This document shows, one piece after another, positions 1 through 5,043 of a stretch of 6,456 nt of DNA. Location: NCBI GenBank assembly GCA_910588365.1, contig CAJUQS010000102.1, positions 1 to 6,456 on the forward strand. The letters run 5' to 3'. Made by a program: the position numbers and the translations under genes. How positions within the stretch are numbered: the first letter of the stretch is position 1; each line of letters starts with the position of its first letter. Below the pieces are notes generated by a model, which was given only the letters and a program-made list of their open reading frames with translations, was not told the origin of the DNA and searched no databases. This DNA comes from an uncultured Oscillospiraceae bacterium. GTDB lineage: Bacteria > Bacillota > Clostridia > Oscillospirales > Oscillospiraceae.

Positions 1-104
1 CAAAAAGCCGCAGCAATCCTGACGGATTGCAAGGATTTTTAACGCAGTCAGGGCGGAAAATATGCCGCCAAGGCGGGCGCGGGGAGATGTTAAACAGGTT
101 CTTA
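1..104. repeat. Outer inverted repeat, left arm
   Basis: Positions 1-104 match the reverse complement of 6318-6421. I checked the pairing base by base: 1-98 is perfect, 99 is a mismatch and 100-104 match again. The arm holds an internal hairpin (GCAATCC at 13-19 with GGATTGC at 24-30). The window starts inside the repeat, so it may extend further left. The arm ends about 30 bp before the hydrolase start codon. No transposase lies within it. It could be a dispersed intergenic repeat of the genome or a boundary of the island. Confidence 0.93.
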
Positions 105-137
105 GAACGGAAAACCTGCGGAAAGGATGAATTCACG

Positions 138-788
138 ATGAAAAAGCACATTCTCTGCCTGGGCGACTCCAACACCCACGGCTACTGCGCCGATCCCGCC
201 GGATGCGCCGACGGCGGCATCCGGTTCAACGAGGACGAGCGCTGGACGTGCCTGCTGCAAAAGGGGCTGGGGGAGGACTTCTTGGTGACGGAGGAGGGCC
301 TCTCCGGCCGGACCACCGTCTTCCCGGATCCCCTCCACGAGTCCATGGACGCGCTCAGCTGCCTCTACGCCCTGCTCAAAAGCCACGAGTTCCTCGATCT
401 CCTCATCATCATGCTGGGCACCAATGACACCAAGGAGCGGCTGGGGGTCAACGCCTCCTGCATCGGCATCGGCATGGAGCGGCTGGTGCGCAAGGCACGG
501 AGCGTGGACTGCTGGGGGGAGCGCGCGCCAAACATCCTCATCGTCTGCCCCCCGCCCATCCTCCCGGTGATGGAGCGCAATGAGTGCGGCCTGCCCATGG
601 GGCGTGGGTGCATTGAGAAGTCCCTGGAGCTGCCCAAATTCTACCGGAAGACGGCGGATCTGACGGGGGCCCGCTTCCTGGACGCCGCCGGGTGCGAGTT
701 CAACGGCATCGACGGGATGCACCTGACCCTCCAGGGCCATCGCCAGCTGGCGGACCGGCTGCTGGCCATGGTGCCGGGCCTGCTGTAG
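138..788 (+). CDS. SGNH/GDSL hydrolase, arylesterase-like
   Basis: This 216-residue protein is a probable cytoplasmic esterase or acyltransferase of the SGNH family. Block I is GDSN at residues 9-12 with nucleophile Ser11. A conserved EEGLSGRTT segment covers residues 52-60 and supplies the block II glycine. Block III is GTND at 94-97 with the oxyanion Asn96. Block V is DGMH at 192-195, giving Asp192 and His195. The triad spacing Ser11/Asp192/His195, together with RWT near residue 36 and IIMLGTND, agrees with what I know of the Mycobacterium smegmatis arylesterase/acyltransferase group. There is no signal peptide. I chose the ATG at 138 because AAAGGA lies about 10 bases upstream and homology begins at MKKHILCLGDS; an upstream in-frame start at 27 would translate the outer repeat. 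It converges on the surface-protein gene and ends in hairpin 818-852. The substrate is unknown, and no link to the rest of the locus is visible. Confidence 0.92.
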   Translation: MKKHILCLGDSNTHGYCADPAGCADGGIRFNEDERWTCLLQKGLGEDFLVTEEGLSGRTTVFPDPLHESMDALSCLYALLKSHEFLDLLIIMLGTNDTKERLGVNASCIGIGMERLVRKARSVDCWGERAPNILIVCPPPILPVMERNECGLPMGRGCIEKSLELPKFYRKTADLTGARFLDAAGCEFNGIDGMHLTLQGHRQLADRLLAMVPGLL

Positions 789-817
789 ACCCCCACGAAA
801 AGGACAAGTCAACACCG

Positions 818-852
818 GCGGCCCGGACGGCGCTTTGCGCTGTCCGGGCCGC
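818..852 (+). terminator. Hairpin after the hydrolase gene, probable terminator
   Basis: Bases 818-833 pair with 837-852 to give a 16-bp stem with one G-U pair and a TTT loop. It begins 30 bases after the hydrolase stop. The T-run after it is broken (TTGCCGCGCTTTT), so intrinsic termination is likely but not textbook. Between 853 and 926 I see no gene; there is only a short GC palindrome (CGGGGCCCCG at 881-890). Confidence 0.6.
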
Positions 853-922
853 TTGCCGCGCTTTTGACATACAGAAAGACCGGGGCCCCGGTTCCCTATA
901 ACGGGCGCGCCTTTCCAACAGC

Positions 923-1120
923 ACGCAGGGAGCCGGGACCCCGAAGGGTCCCGGCTCCCTAAAAAATGGTATTTACAGGCAGGCTGGAACGGTGCTCAGT
1001 CCTCCTGGGTCTTCTTCCGGCCCAGGAGGGACAGCACCAGCAGGCCCGCAAGGGACAGGAGCGAAGCTCCATACCAGAGGAGGGAGATATCGCCGGTCGG
1101 GGGCACATCGGCCAGAGGCA
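923..1120 (-). repeat. Inner inverted repeat, left arm: anchor tail plus 3' hairpin of the surface protein
   Basis: This stretch encodes the last ~40 codons of the surface protein plus its 3' hairpin. It is repeated inverted at about 5964-6160. By eye the two copies are about 90% identical, with a 35-base identical block in the membrane-segment codons and a fully identical hairpin. Similarity ends at ACGCAGGG next to 923 and fades near 1120. Identity continues through the stop codon and about 75 bases of untranslated DNA, so this is a DNA duplication and not just protein-level similarity. Confidence 0.92.
927..960 (-). terminator. 15-bp hairpin with cUUCGg loop after the surface-protein gene
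   Basis: On the minus strand an A-U closed 15-bp perfect stem (960-946 with 941-927) carries a UUCG tetraloop closed by C-G, an exceptionally stable RNA hairpin. It starts 35 bases after the stop codon at 996. The T-run comes before the stem instead of after it, so it does not look like a classic intrinsic terminator in this direction. It may act as an mRNA 3'-end barrier, and read on the plus strand it could help stop hydrolase read-through. Confidence 0.65.
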
Positions 1121-4100
1121 CGTCGTCCTCAAAGATGTCCACCAGGGGAACGTCCTCCTCGGGGATGTTGGTCATGGGCACATCCTCCTCGGGGATGTCC
1201 GTCTGAGGCGCCGGCGTCTCGGGCTCTACAGGGGGCTCGGCCTGGGGCACGGGCTCATCGGGAATCTCCTCGGGGGTCTCGGGGGCGGGAGGAGGCAGGG
1301 GGTTCCGCTCATCGGGAGTCTCAGGCTCGTCGGGAGTCTCGGGCTCCTCAGGCTTCTCGGGAGGAATCGCCACCTTCACGTTCACGAACTCCACGGTCAG
1401 ACCGTCGTCAGTGAGCGCACCCAGGTAGCCGTAGCCGCCCTCGTGGGCGCCGGTCTGGGTCCACTCGCCGTCAGGGCTGGTCTTGGAGAACGCGGCGTCG
1501 TTGCGCTGGATGCACTCCTCCAAGGAAACATCGCACTTGCTCTCGTCCATGATGACGTAGATCTTGGGATCCTTCTGGTACTCGTAGGTGGTGCCGTCCT
1601 CGTCCACCTGGTCGCACTTGGGGGCCTCAACCTCCTGGAGGTAGTAGACGGTGTCCTGCATGAGGGTGTAGAGGATCTCCAGATCGCCCTTGGTGGTCTC
1701 CAGGATGGACTCCACCTCGGTGAAATAGAAGTTGCCATCCTCGTCGCGGGTGCAGTACATCTTCACGGGGACCTTTTCCTGGGTTTCCTCGTTGATGATC
1801 CTGTCCTCAATGGTCCACAGCTGGAACTTGGCCTCGCTGTCGGTGATGGTCTGGGCCTCCTGAACGGCGTTGCCGTTCTCGTCGGTGACGACGTTGCCGT
1901 TCTCGTCAACCTTGTCAACCATCTCCACCTTGCTCAGCTTGAAGTCGCCGTCGGCCTGCTCCAGCTTGATGGAGTTGTACCAGGGCCACTTGGTGTCCTG
2001 CCAGTCGTTGCCGGTCAGCTCGCCGTCGATGTTCAGCGCCATCATGAAGGCGGTCCAGGTGGCCTGGTCGGCCTTCAGGCCGCCCTCCAGCAGCTCCTGG
2101 AAGTAGCGGTCGGTGGTCTTCCAGATCTCCTCGTGGTCCATGTAGTAGTATAGCGCGTTCTTGAGACCGCTGTCGGTCCAGGAGTCGTTCTCATACTCAA
2201 ACCGGCCGTCGGACATCTGCTTAAGATCACCCAGGATCTCCTCGATGTCAGCCTTATCGCCATAGGCGAAGGAGAGGAGCTGCTTGTAGAACGTATCGTA
2301 CTGTACGGTTTCCAGGTGGGCGTCAACAACGAACTTCTCGCCGTCCAGCTCGAACCACTTGTTGCCGGAGGTTTCCGTCTTGGTCAGCTCTGTCCGGGCC
2401 TCCGGATTGCCCTTGACCAGCTCGTCAATGGTCGCATAGCTGGTACCATCTTTGGAATTGTAATAATCCAGCAGATAGGCGTTCAGGTTTGCGGCTACGG
2501 AATCCTGTCCATAGGTCTCAGCGAGATACTTCTTGACCTGGTTATCCACGTAGCCAGGCAGGCCATTCCACGCATCCCAGGAATCCACGCCCAGTGTGTC
2601 CACCAGGAGCTTCTGGATGGGGTCGCAGCGGAGCGTGACATGGTAATCGGCGTTGTCAACGTATTCGTCGGGCAGGATCTGGCCGTCAAATCCAGTCGTT
2701 CCGCCGGGCTTCTTCTCCCACTCGGGCGTTGCCAGGGTGAAGCTGCCTTCCTTGTACTTGTAGGTGTGCTTGGAGCTGCTGGTGAGGAAGATCTGGAACT
2801 TGCGCACGTCGCCGGGCTGGAGGACATCGGCCTCTGTCCGGTTCTTGAACTGCTCCTCCAGAGCCTTGATGGCGGCATCATACGCGGCCTTGTCATTGGC
2901 GTACTTCTGCTCGATTTCGGCCTTCCTGGCAGTGTACTCCTCCATGGCCTGCTCGTATGCGGCCTCGGCCTCGGCCATAGCGGCTTCGTACCTGTTCAGC
3001 TCGGCCTGATACTCCTCCATCTTCTCCAGATAAGCCTTGTACTCGGGAGAATCTTTGCCGTACTTTTCCTCGTACTCCTTCTGGGCAGCTGCGTACTCAT
3101 CCAGCTTGGTCTGGTATTCGTCCATAGCCGCCTCATAGTCCTTGTACGCCTGGGAGTTCTTGTCGATCTGGTACTCGGGCACGTTCAAGATGGGGGTGCC
3201 ATTGGAACCTCCCTCGAACTTGACAGAAACACCACAGCCGTAGTACAGCAGAGTGTCCTTATCACCGAAATATCCGACAAATCCGTACTTATCGTTTTTC
3301 TCCCATTCAGCCCAGTTGGCATCCACCCAGTCGCAGTAGGCTTTCTCATACAGGTATTTGGCGTACTGCTGCGTGTACTTGTCATCGGGATCCATGCCCT
3401 GACTAATCAGATATTCAGCAGCCTTGTCTTTATCAAACGTCGGCTCACCGGAATCCGGATCAGACGGAATAGCCTCCAGAATACCGTCATAAGCGGTATC
3501 CAGGATCTCGTCCAGCCCCTCGGGCTTACCAGGCTCCACAGGCTCCTCAGGCTTCTCGGGAGCGTCAGGGGCAACAGGCTTCTCAGGCTCCACGGGGGCC
3601 TCGCCGATATCGTCCATCTTGGGCTCCTCGGGAAGCTCACCCATCTCGGGCTTCTGAACCTTGTTCTTTTCCTCCTCCAGCTCGGCGCTGCCAGCCTGTG
3701 CGTACTGATTCAGCAGCTCCAGGGCGTAGGTCATGTCGATGACCTGCTCGCCCTTGGCATCCTCGCCGATGTTGAAGGTCAGCTTGTAGACGTCGTTCTC
3801 CTTGTCGTAGAAGATGCTCCAGTCCTTCCCCTCGGCGGGATGGTTGGGCTCAGCGGGTTCGCTGGGGGTGACGAGGGGGTCGGTCGGGCCAACACCCACG
3901 GAGACATCGGGGGTCTGCTCGGGCCGCTCGGTGTCCTTCATGTCCCAGCTCCCGGTCTCGCCGGGCTTCTCCGTCTCATCGGGGGTCTCGGCATCATCGG
4001 GCTCCTCGCTCTCGCCGGGCTCTTCCGGAAGGATCGTCTCGACATCATCGGTATTGACCTTGTTCTCTGTGTCCTCGGGGACCTCGGCATCGCCGGCATC

Positions 4101-4427
4101 CTCGGTGTCCTCAGCGTTCTCGGTATCCTCGATGTTCTCCGTATCCTCGGGAACCTCAGCGTCCTCGGTTTCGTTGGTGCCGGCATCCTCGGTGTCAACA
4201 TCGTCACTGGCATCGGCATCCTCGGTGTCCTCGGCATCGTCCGCATCGTCCGTGTTCACGACCAGGAACTCCACCGCCATGTCCCCGTTTTCCTCCGCCG
4301 CGTTCCCGTCCTCCGGGATCTCGCCGGCGAAGGCAACGCTCTGGAACATGCCGATGCACATCGCCAGGGCGACGAGCACGGAGAGCAGACGCTTGCAGGT
4401 ATGCCTGCGTGTTTTCATCGTTTTCAT
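996..4427 (-). CDS. Large sortase-anchored surface protein with SpaA-like domain
   Basis: An 1143-residue probable adhesin or cell-wall protein. Residues 1-34 form a signal peptide (basic start, LLSVLVALAMCIGMF core, AFA cleavage site). Residues ~36-190 are a very acidic Asp/Glu/Thr repeat zone with DAEVPEDTEN occurring twice. Residues ~200-420 are of unknown fold with a Pro/Glu linker near 265-320. Residues ~424-529 are a charged, Ala/Glu/Tyr-rich coiled coil. Residues ~530-815 are unrecognised. Residues ~820-1018 resemble a SpaA/Cna-B pilin-like domain: KLSK (Lys830, Lys833) and YYLQEVEAP (Glu932) could supply an isopeptide bond. A Pro/Glu stalk (~1021-1107) contains three 10-residue PEEDVPL-type repeats from 1076. 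The sorting signal VPPTGD (1108-1113), a hydrophobic span and RKKTQED end the protein. I chose the ATG at 4427: it opens the signal peptide and has AAAGG 11 bases upstream. A longer frame from 4649 only translates riboswitch sequence. No sortase gene is in the window. Confidence 0.93.
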   Translation of the reverse strand: MKTMKTRRHTCKRLLSVLVALAMCIGMFQSVAFAGEIPEDGNAAEENGDMAVEFLVVNTDDADDAEDTEDADASDDVDTEDAGTNETEDAEVPEDTENIEDTENAEDTEDAGDAEVPEDTENKVNTDDVETILPEEPGESEEPDDAETPDETEKPGETGSWDMKDTERPEQTPDVSVGVGPTDPLVTPSEPAEPNHPAEGKDWSIFYDKENDVYKLTFNIGEDAKGEQVIDMTYALELLNQYAQAGSAELEEEKNKVQKPEMGELPEEPKMDDIGEAPVEPEKPVAPDAPEKPEEPVEPGKPEGLDEILDTAYDGILEAIPSDPDSGEPTFDKDKAAEYLISQGMDPDDKYTQQYAKYLYEKAYCDWVDANWAEWEKNDKYGFVGYFGDKDTLLYYGCGVSVKFEGGSNGTPILNVPEYQIDKNSQAYKDYEAAMDEYQTKLDEYAAAQKEYEEKYGKDSPEYKAYLEKMEEYQAELNRYEAAMAEAEAAYEQAMEEYTARKAEIEQKYANDKAAYDAAIKALEEQFKNRTEADVLQPGDVRKFQIFLTSSSKHTYKYKEGSFTLATPEWEKKPGGTTGFDGQILPDEYVDNADYHVTLRCDPIQKLLVDTLGVDSWDAWNGLPGYVDNQVKKYLAETYGQDSVAANLNAYLLDYYNSKDGTSYATIDELVKGNPEARTELTKTETSGNKWFELDGEKFVVDAHLETVQYDTFYKQLLSFAYGDKADIEEILGDLKQMSDGRFEYENDSWTDSGLKNALYYYMDHEEIWKTTDRYFQELLEGGLKADQATWTAFMMALNIDGELTGNDWQDTKWPWYNSIKLEQADGDFKLSKVEMVDKVDENGNVVTDENGNAVQEAQTITDSEAKFQLWTIEDRIINEETQEKVPVKMYCTRDEDGNFYFTEVESILETTKGDLEILYTLMQDTVYYLQEVEAPKCDQVDEDGTTYEYQKDPKIYVIMDESKCDVSLEECIQRNDAAFSKTSPDGEWTQTGAHEGGYGYLGALTDDGLTVEFVNVKVAIPPEKPEEPETPDEPETPDERNPLPPPAPETPEEIPDEPVPQAEPPVEPETPAPQTDIPEEDVPMTNIPEEDVPLVDIFEDDVPLADVPPTGDISLLWYGASLLSLAGLLVLSLLGRKKTQED

Positions 4428-4438
4428 AATATTGTCTG

Positions 4439-4474
4439 CCTTTCTTTGCAAAGTATTGCTCGGACGCAAAGAAA
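4439..4474 (-). promoter_or_regulatory. Expression-platform hairpin over the surface-protein ribosome binding site
   Basis: On the minus strand TTTCTTTGC (4474-4466) pairs perfectly over 9 bp with GCAAAGAAA (4449-4441). The second arm overlaps the ribosome binding sequence GAAAGG (4444-4439). A competing 9-bp pairing is available: TTTGCGTCC (4470-4462) is the exact complement of GGACGCAAA (4534-4526), the ligand-site strand of aptamer 2. The two pairings share TTTGC and exclude each other. I therefore infer translational control: a folded aptamer leaves TTTCTTTGC free to mask the binding site. No U-tract follows the hairpin, so it is not a terminator. Confidence 0.6.
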
Positions 4475-4560
4475 TCCGGTAACCGATCGAGCATAGGGCG
4501 AAGGGACCGCCCCGTAGCCTCTGGTTTTGCGTCCCGGCGTTTCCGCCGGTTTGCCGGATC
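4474..4560 (-). promoter_or_regulatory. Cyclic di-GMP-I (GEMM-I) riboswitch aptamer 2, proximal
   Basis: Read on the minus strand, this has the GEMM-I hallmarks in order. P1 is ATCCGG (4559-4554) closing with CCGGAT (4479-4474). Then come GGCAAACC, the hairpin CCGGCG-GAAA-CGCCGG with its GNRA tetraloop, and the signature GGGACGCAAAACC. A variable stem GGGCG/CGCCC is followed by CTATG and the closing GGTTACC. The layout matches my memory of the Vibrio cholerae Vc2 and clostridial examples. It ends directly at the hairpin that overlaps the surface-protein ribosome binding site, so it should sense c-di-GMP and control that gene. Confidence 0.87.
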
Positions 4561-4647
4561 GCAGCCGGTCGTGCATAGCGCCGCCATTGCGGCGCGACAG
4601 CTCCTGGCTTTGCGTCCCATCGTTTCCAATGGTTTGCCAAACGCGCC
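4561..4647 (-). promoter_or_regulatory. Cyclic di-GMP-I (GEMM-I) riboswitch aptamer 1, distal
   Basis: A second GEMM-I-like unit sits immediately upstream of aptamer 2. On the minus strand it has TTGGCAAACC, a CCATTG-GAAA-CGATGG hairpin, GGGACGCAAAGCCA, a GCGCCGC/GCGGCGC stem with AATG loop, CTATG, and CCGGCTGCG as the closing element. The core is as good as in aptamer 2. However, the closing segment departs from GGTTACC and P1 looks weak (perhaps CGCG with TGCG). It may bind ligand less tightly or work only together with aptamer 2. The leader ORF stops just before it. Confidence 0.77.
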
Positions 4648-4650
4648 ATA

Positions 4651-4722
4651 TCACATCCCGCTCCCGCCGCCGCCGGCGCGTGCGCCAGCGGGGCCGCGCC
4701 AGGGCAAGGACGCCTCTCTCAT
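4651..4722 (-). CDS. 23-codon leader ORF upstream of the riboswitches
   Basis: On the minus strand an ATG at 4722 follows AGGAGGG by 6 bases, a better ribosome binding site than that of the surface protein itself. The ORF begins MREASLP, becomes Gly/Ala/Arg-rich and stops with TGA at 4653-4651, at the edge of aptamer 1. Its start region, including the ribosome binding site, is nearly identical to that of the 50-codon ORF at 5936. It may be a translated leader peptide on the surface-protein mRNA, or the relic start of a gene whose body was replaced. No known peptide family is recognised. Confidence 0.42.
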   Translation of the reverse strand: MREASLPWRGPAGARAGGGGSGM

Positions 4723-4791
4723 CAGACTCCCTCCTCTCTGCCTGGGCTGGACTTATACCGTCGCCCCGTGATGTCACGGCGGCGTAGGTAT
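4712..4791 (-). repeat. Leader module, left copy (inverted relative to 5866-5953)
   Basis: Read on the minus strand, this holds CGCCGCCG, GGTATAA, AGAGAGGAGGGAGTCTGATG and the codons for EAS. It matches 5866-5953 on the plus strand, near-perfectly over the last 35 bases and with small indels further upstream. GGTATAA could serve as a -10 box in both copies, but no clear -35 accompanies it here. The module shows that the 5' end of the surface-protein transcription unit was duplicated as well as its 3' end. Confidence 0.8.
4766..4779. promoter_or_regulatory. Short palindrome CCGTGATGTCACGG
   Basis: Six-base arms CCGTGA and TCACGG flank a 2-base centre. It lies in the surface-protein leader, 10 bases upstream of GGTATAA on the minus strand. 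It is absent from the right-hand leader module, where the matching position reads GCGTTTTTGTGG. It could be an operator or a small RNA hairpin; no regulator is recognised. Confidence 0.3.
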
Positions 4792-4822
4792 CCGGTCAGC
4801 TGTTTTCCGGCGCAGAAAAGAA

Positions 4823-4850
4823 GTTACAAAAAAGTCTACTTTTTTGCAAC
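4823..4850. other. Palindromic site A, candidate recombinase core site
   Basis: Eleven-base arms (GTTACAAAAAA and TTTTTTGCAAC) are inverted around the 6-bp spacer GTCTAC at 4834-4839. Only one arm position breaks the symmetry. This is the usual size of a tyrosine-recombinase core (two arms and a 6-8 bp spacer). The central CT gives it a direction, opposite to that of site C. It overlaps the -10 of the leftward promoter, so it could equally be a repressor operator. Confidence 0.55.
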
Positions 4851-4861
4851 ATTGCTGTCAA
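4833..4861 (-). promoter_or_regulatory. Leftward promoter for the leader-riboswitch-surface-protein unit
   Basis: On the minus strand there is a perfect -35 TTGACA (4861-4856), a 17-base spacer and a -10 TAGACT (4838-4833), with transcription predicted to start near 4826. That gives an untranslated leader of about 400 bases, enough for the 23-codon ORF and both aptamers. The -10 lies inside site A and the -35 overlaps site B, so a protein bound to either site would affect the promoter. The -35 lies inside the candidate invertible segment. Confidence 0.55.
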
Positions 4862-4882
4862 AAAAACCTACTTTTTTACAAT
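4859..4882. other. Palindromic site B, degenerate copy of site A
   Basis: CAAAAAAACCTACTTTTTT followed by ACAAT repeats the pattern of site A with spacer ACCTAC. Its centre is 32 bp from that of site A, close to three helical turns, and it has the same central CTAC orientation. It overlaps the -35 of the leftward promoter. It could be an accessory binding site for the recombinase or an operator half of a paired site. Confidence 0.45.
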
Positions 4883-4918
4883 GCCGTTTCCGGGGCAAAA
4901 TTTTTCCTGCGCACACTA

Positions 4919-4947
4919 TTGAAAAGCGGTTATTTTCGTGATATCCT
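4919..4947 (+). promoter_or_regulatory. Rightward promoter for the recombinase-like gene
   Basis: The -35 is TTGAAA (4919-4924), the spacer is 17 bases, and the -10 is TATCCT (4942-4947). TG at 4939-4940 makes it an extended -10 promoter. Transcription would start near 4954, about 90 bases before the GTG start of the recombinase-like gene. The whole promoter lies between sites A and C. Confidence 0.6.
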
Positions 4948-4970
4948 AGAAAAAAGAGGGCGTGGAAAAG

Positions 4971-4996
4971 GTTACAAAAAGGTAGACTTTTTTGGC
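4971..4996. other. Palindromic site C, candidate recombinase core site in opposite orientation
   Basis: GTTACAAAAAG, spacer GTAGAC (4982-4987) and TTTTTTGGC. It resembles site A in both orientations because the arms are palindromic. The asymmetric spacer matches only when site A is reverse-complemented. Its centre is 148 bp from that of site A. It sits in the untranslated leader of the recombinase-like gene, downstream of its promoter. Confidence 0.5.
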
Positions 4997-5040
4997 GGCG
5001 GACTTTCAAAAAAGGGGAGCCGCCCTGGAAAGGAGGCGGC
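4994..5040 (+). promoter_or_regulatory. Alternative pairing around the recombinase ribosome binding site
   Basis: GCCGCC (5019-5024) can pair with GGCGGC upstream (4994-4999) or with GGCGGC downstream (5035-5040). The second pairing would cover part of AGGAGG (5031-5036), the ribosome binding site for the GTG start at 5044. This could modulate recombinase translation. In GC-rich DNA such pairings also arise by chance. Confidence 0.3.
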
Positions 5041-5043
5041 GCG

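Larger units (their letters stand above)
4834..4987. other. Candidate invertible promoter segment between sites A and C
   Basis: Sites A and C have spacers GTCTAC and GTAGAC, which are reverse complements. In inverted alignment the two sites match at 22 of 24 positions. Recombination between them would flip about 150 bp. The segment holds a full rightward promoter (4919-4947) and the -35 of the leftward promoter. Because TAGACT is present in both sites, each promoter would survive inversion and serve the opposite gene. The recombinase-like gene lies 57 bp beyond site C. Inversion is inferred and not shown by one sequence. Confidence 0.42.

Noticed and set aside
27..137. Upstream start for the hydrolase at 27
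   Set aside because: The added residues come from the outer inverted repeat and precede the conserved MKKHILCLGDS start, which has its own ribosome binding site.
2316..4496. A 726-codon open frame on the plus strand, antisense to the surface-protein gene, and a similar 395-codon one at 966-2153
   Set aside because: The products are Leu/Val/Gly-rich without domains, and no ribosome binding site supports them. The minus-strand protein has a signal peptide, a SpaA-like domain and a sorting signal. The antisense frames are open because the gene's codon choice avoids complementary stops.
4428..4649. N-terminal extension of the surface protein from an ATG at 4649
   Set aside because: The extra 74 codons translate both riboswitch aptamers and would bury the signal peptide inside the protein.
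4424..4777. A 117-codon minus-strand frame over the leader region
   Set aside because: It has no ribosome binding site, an arginine-rich composition, and overlaps the leader ORF, both aptamers and the surface-protein start in another frame.
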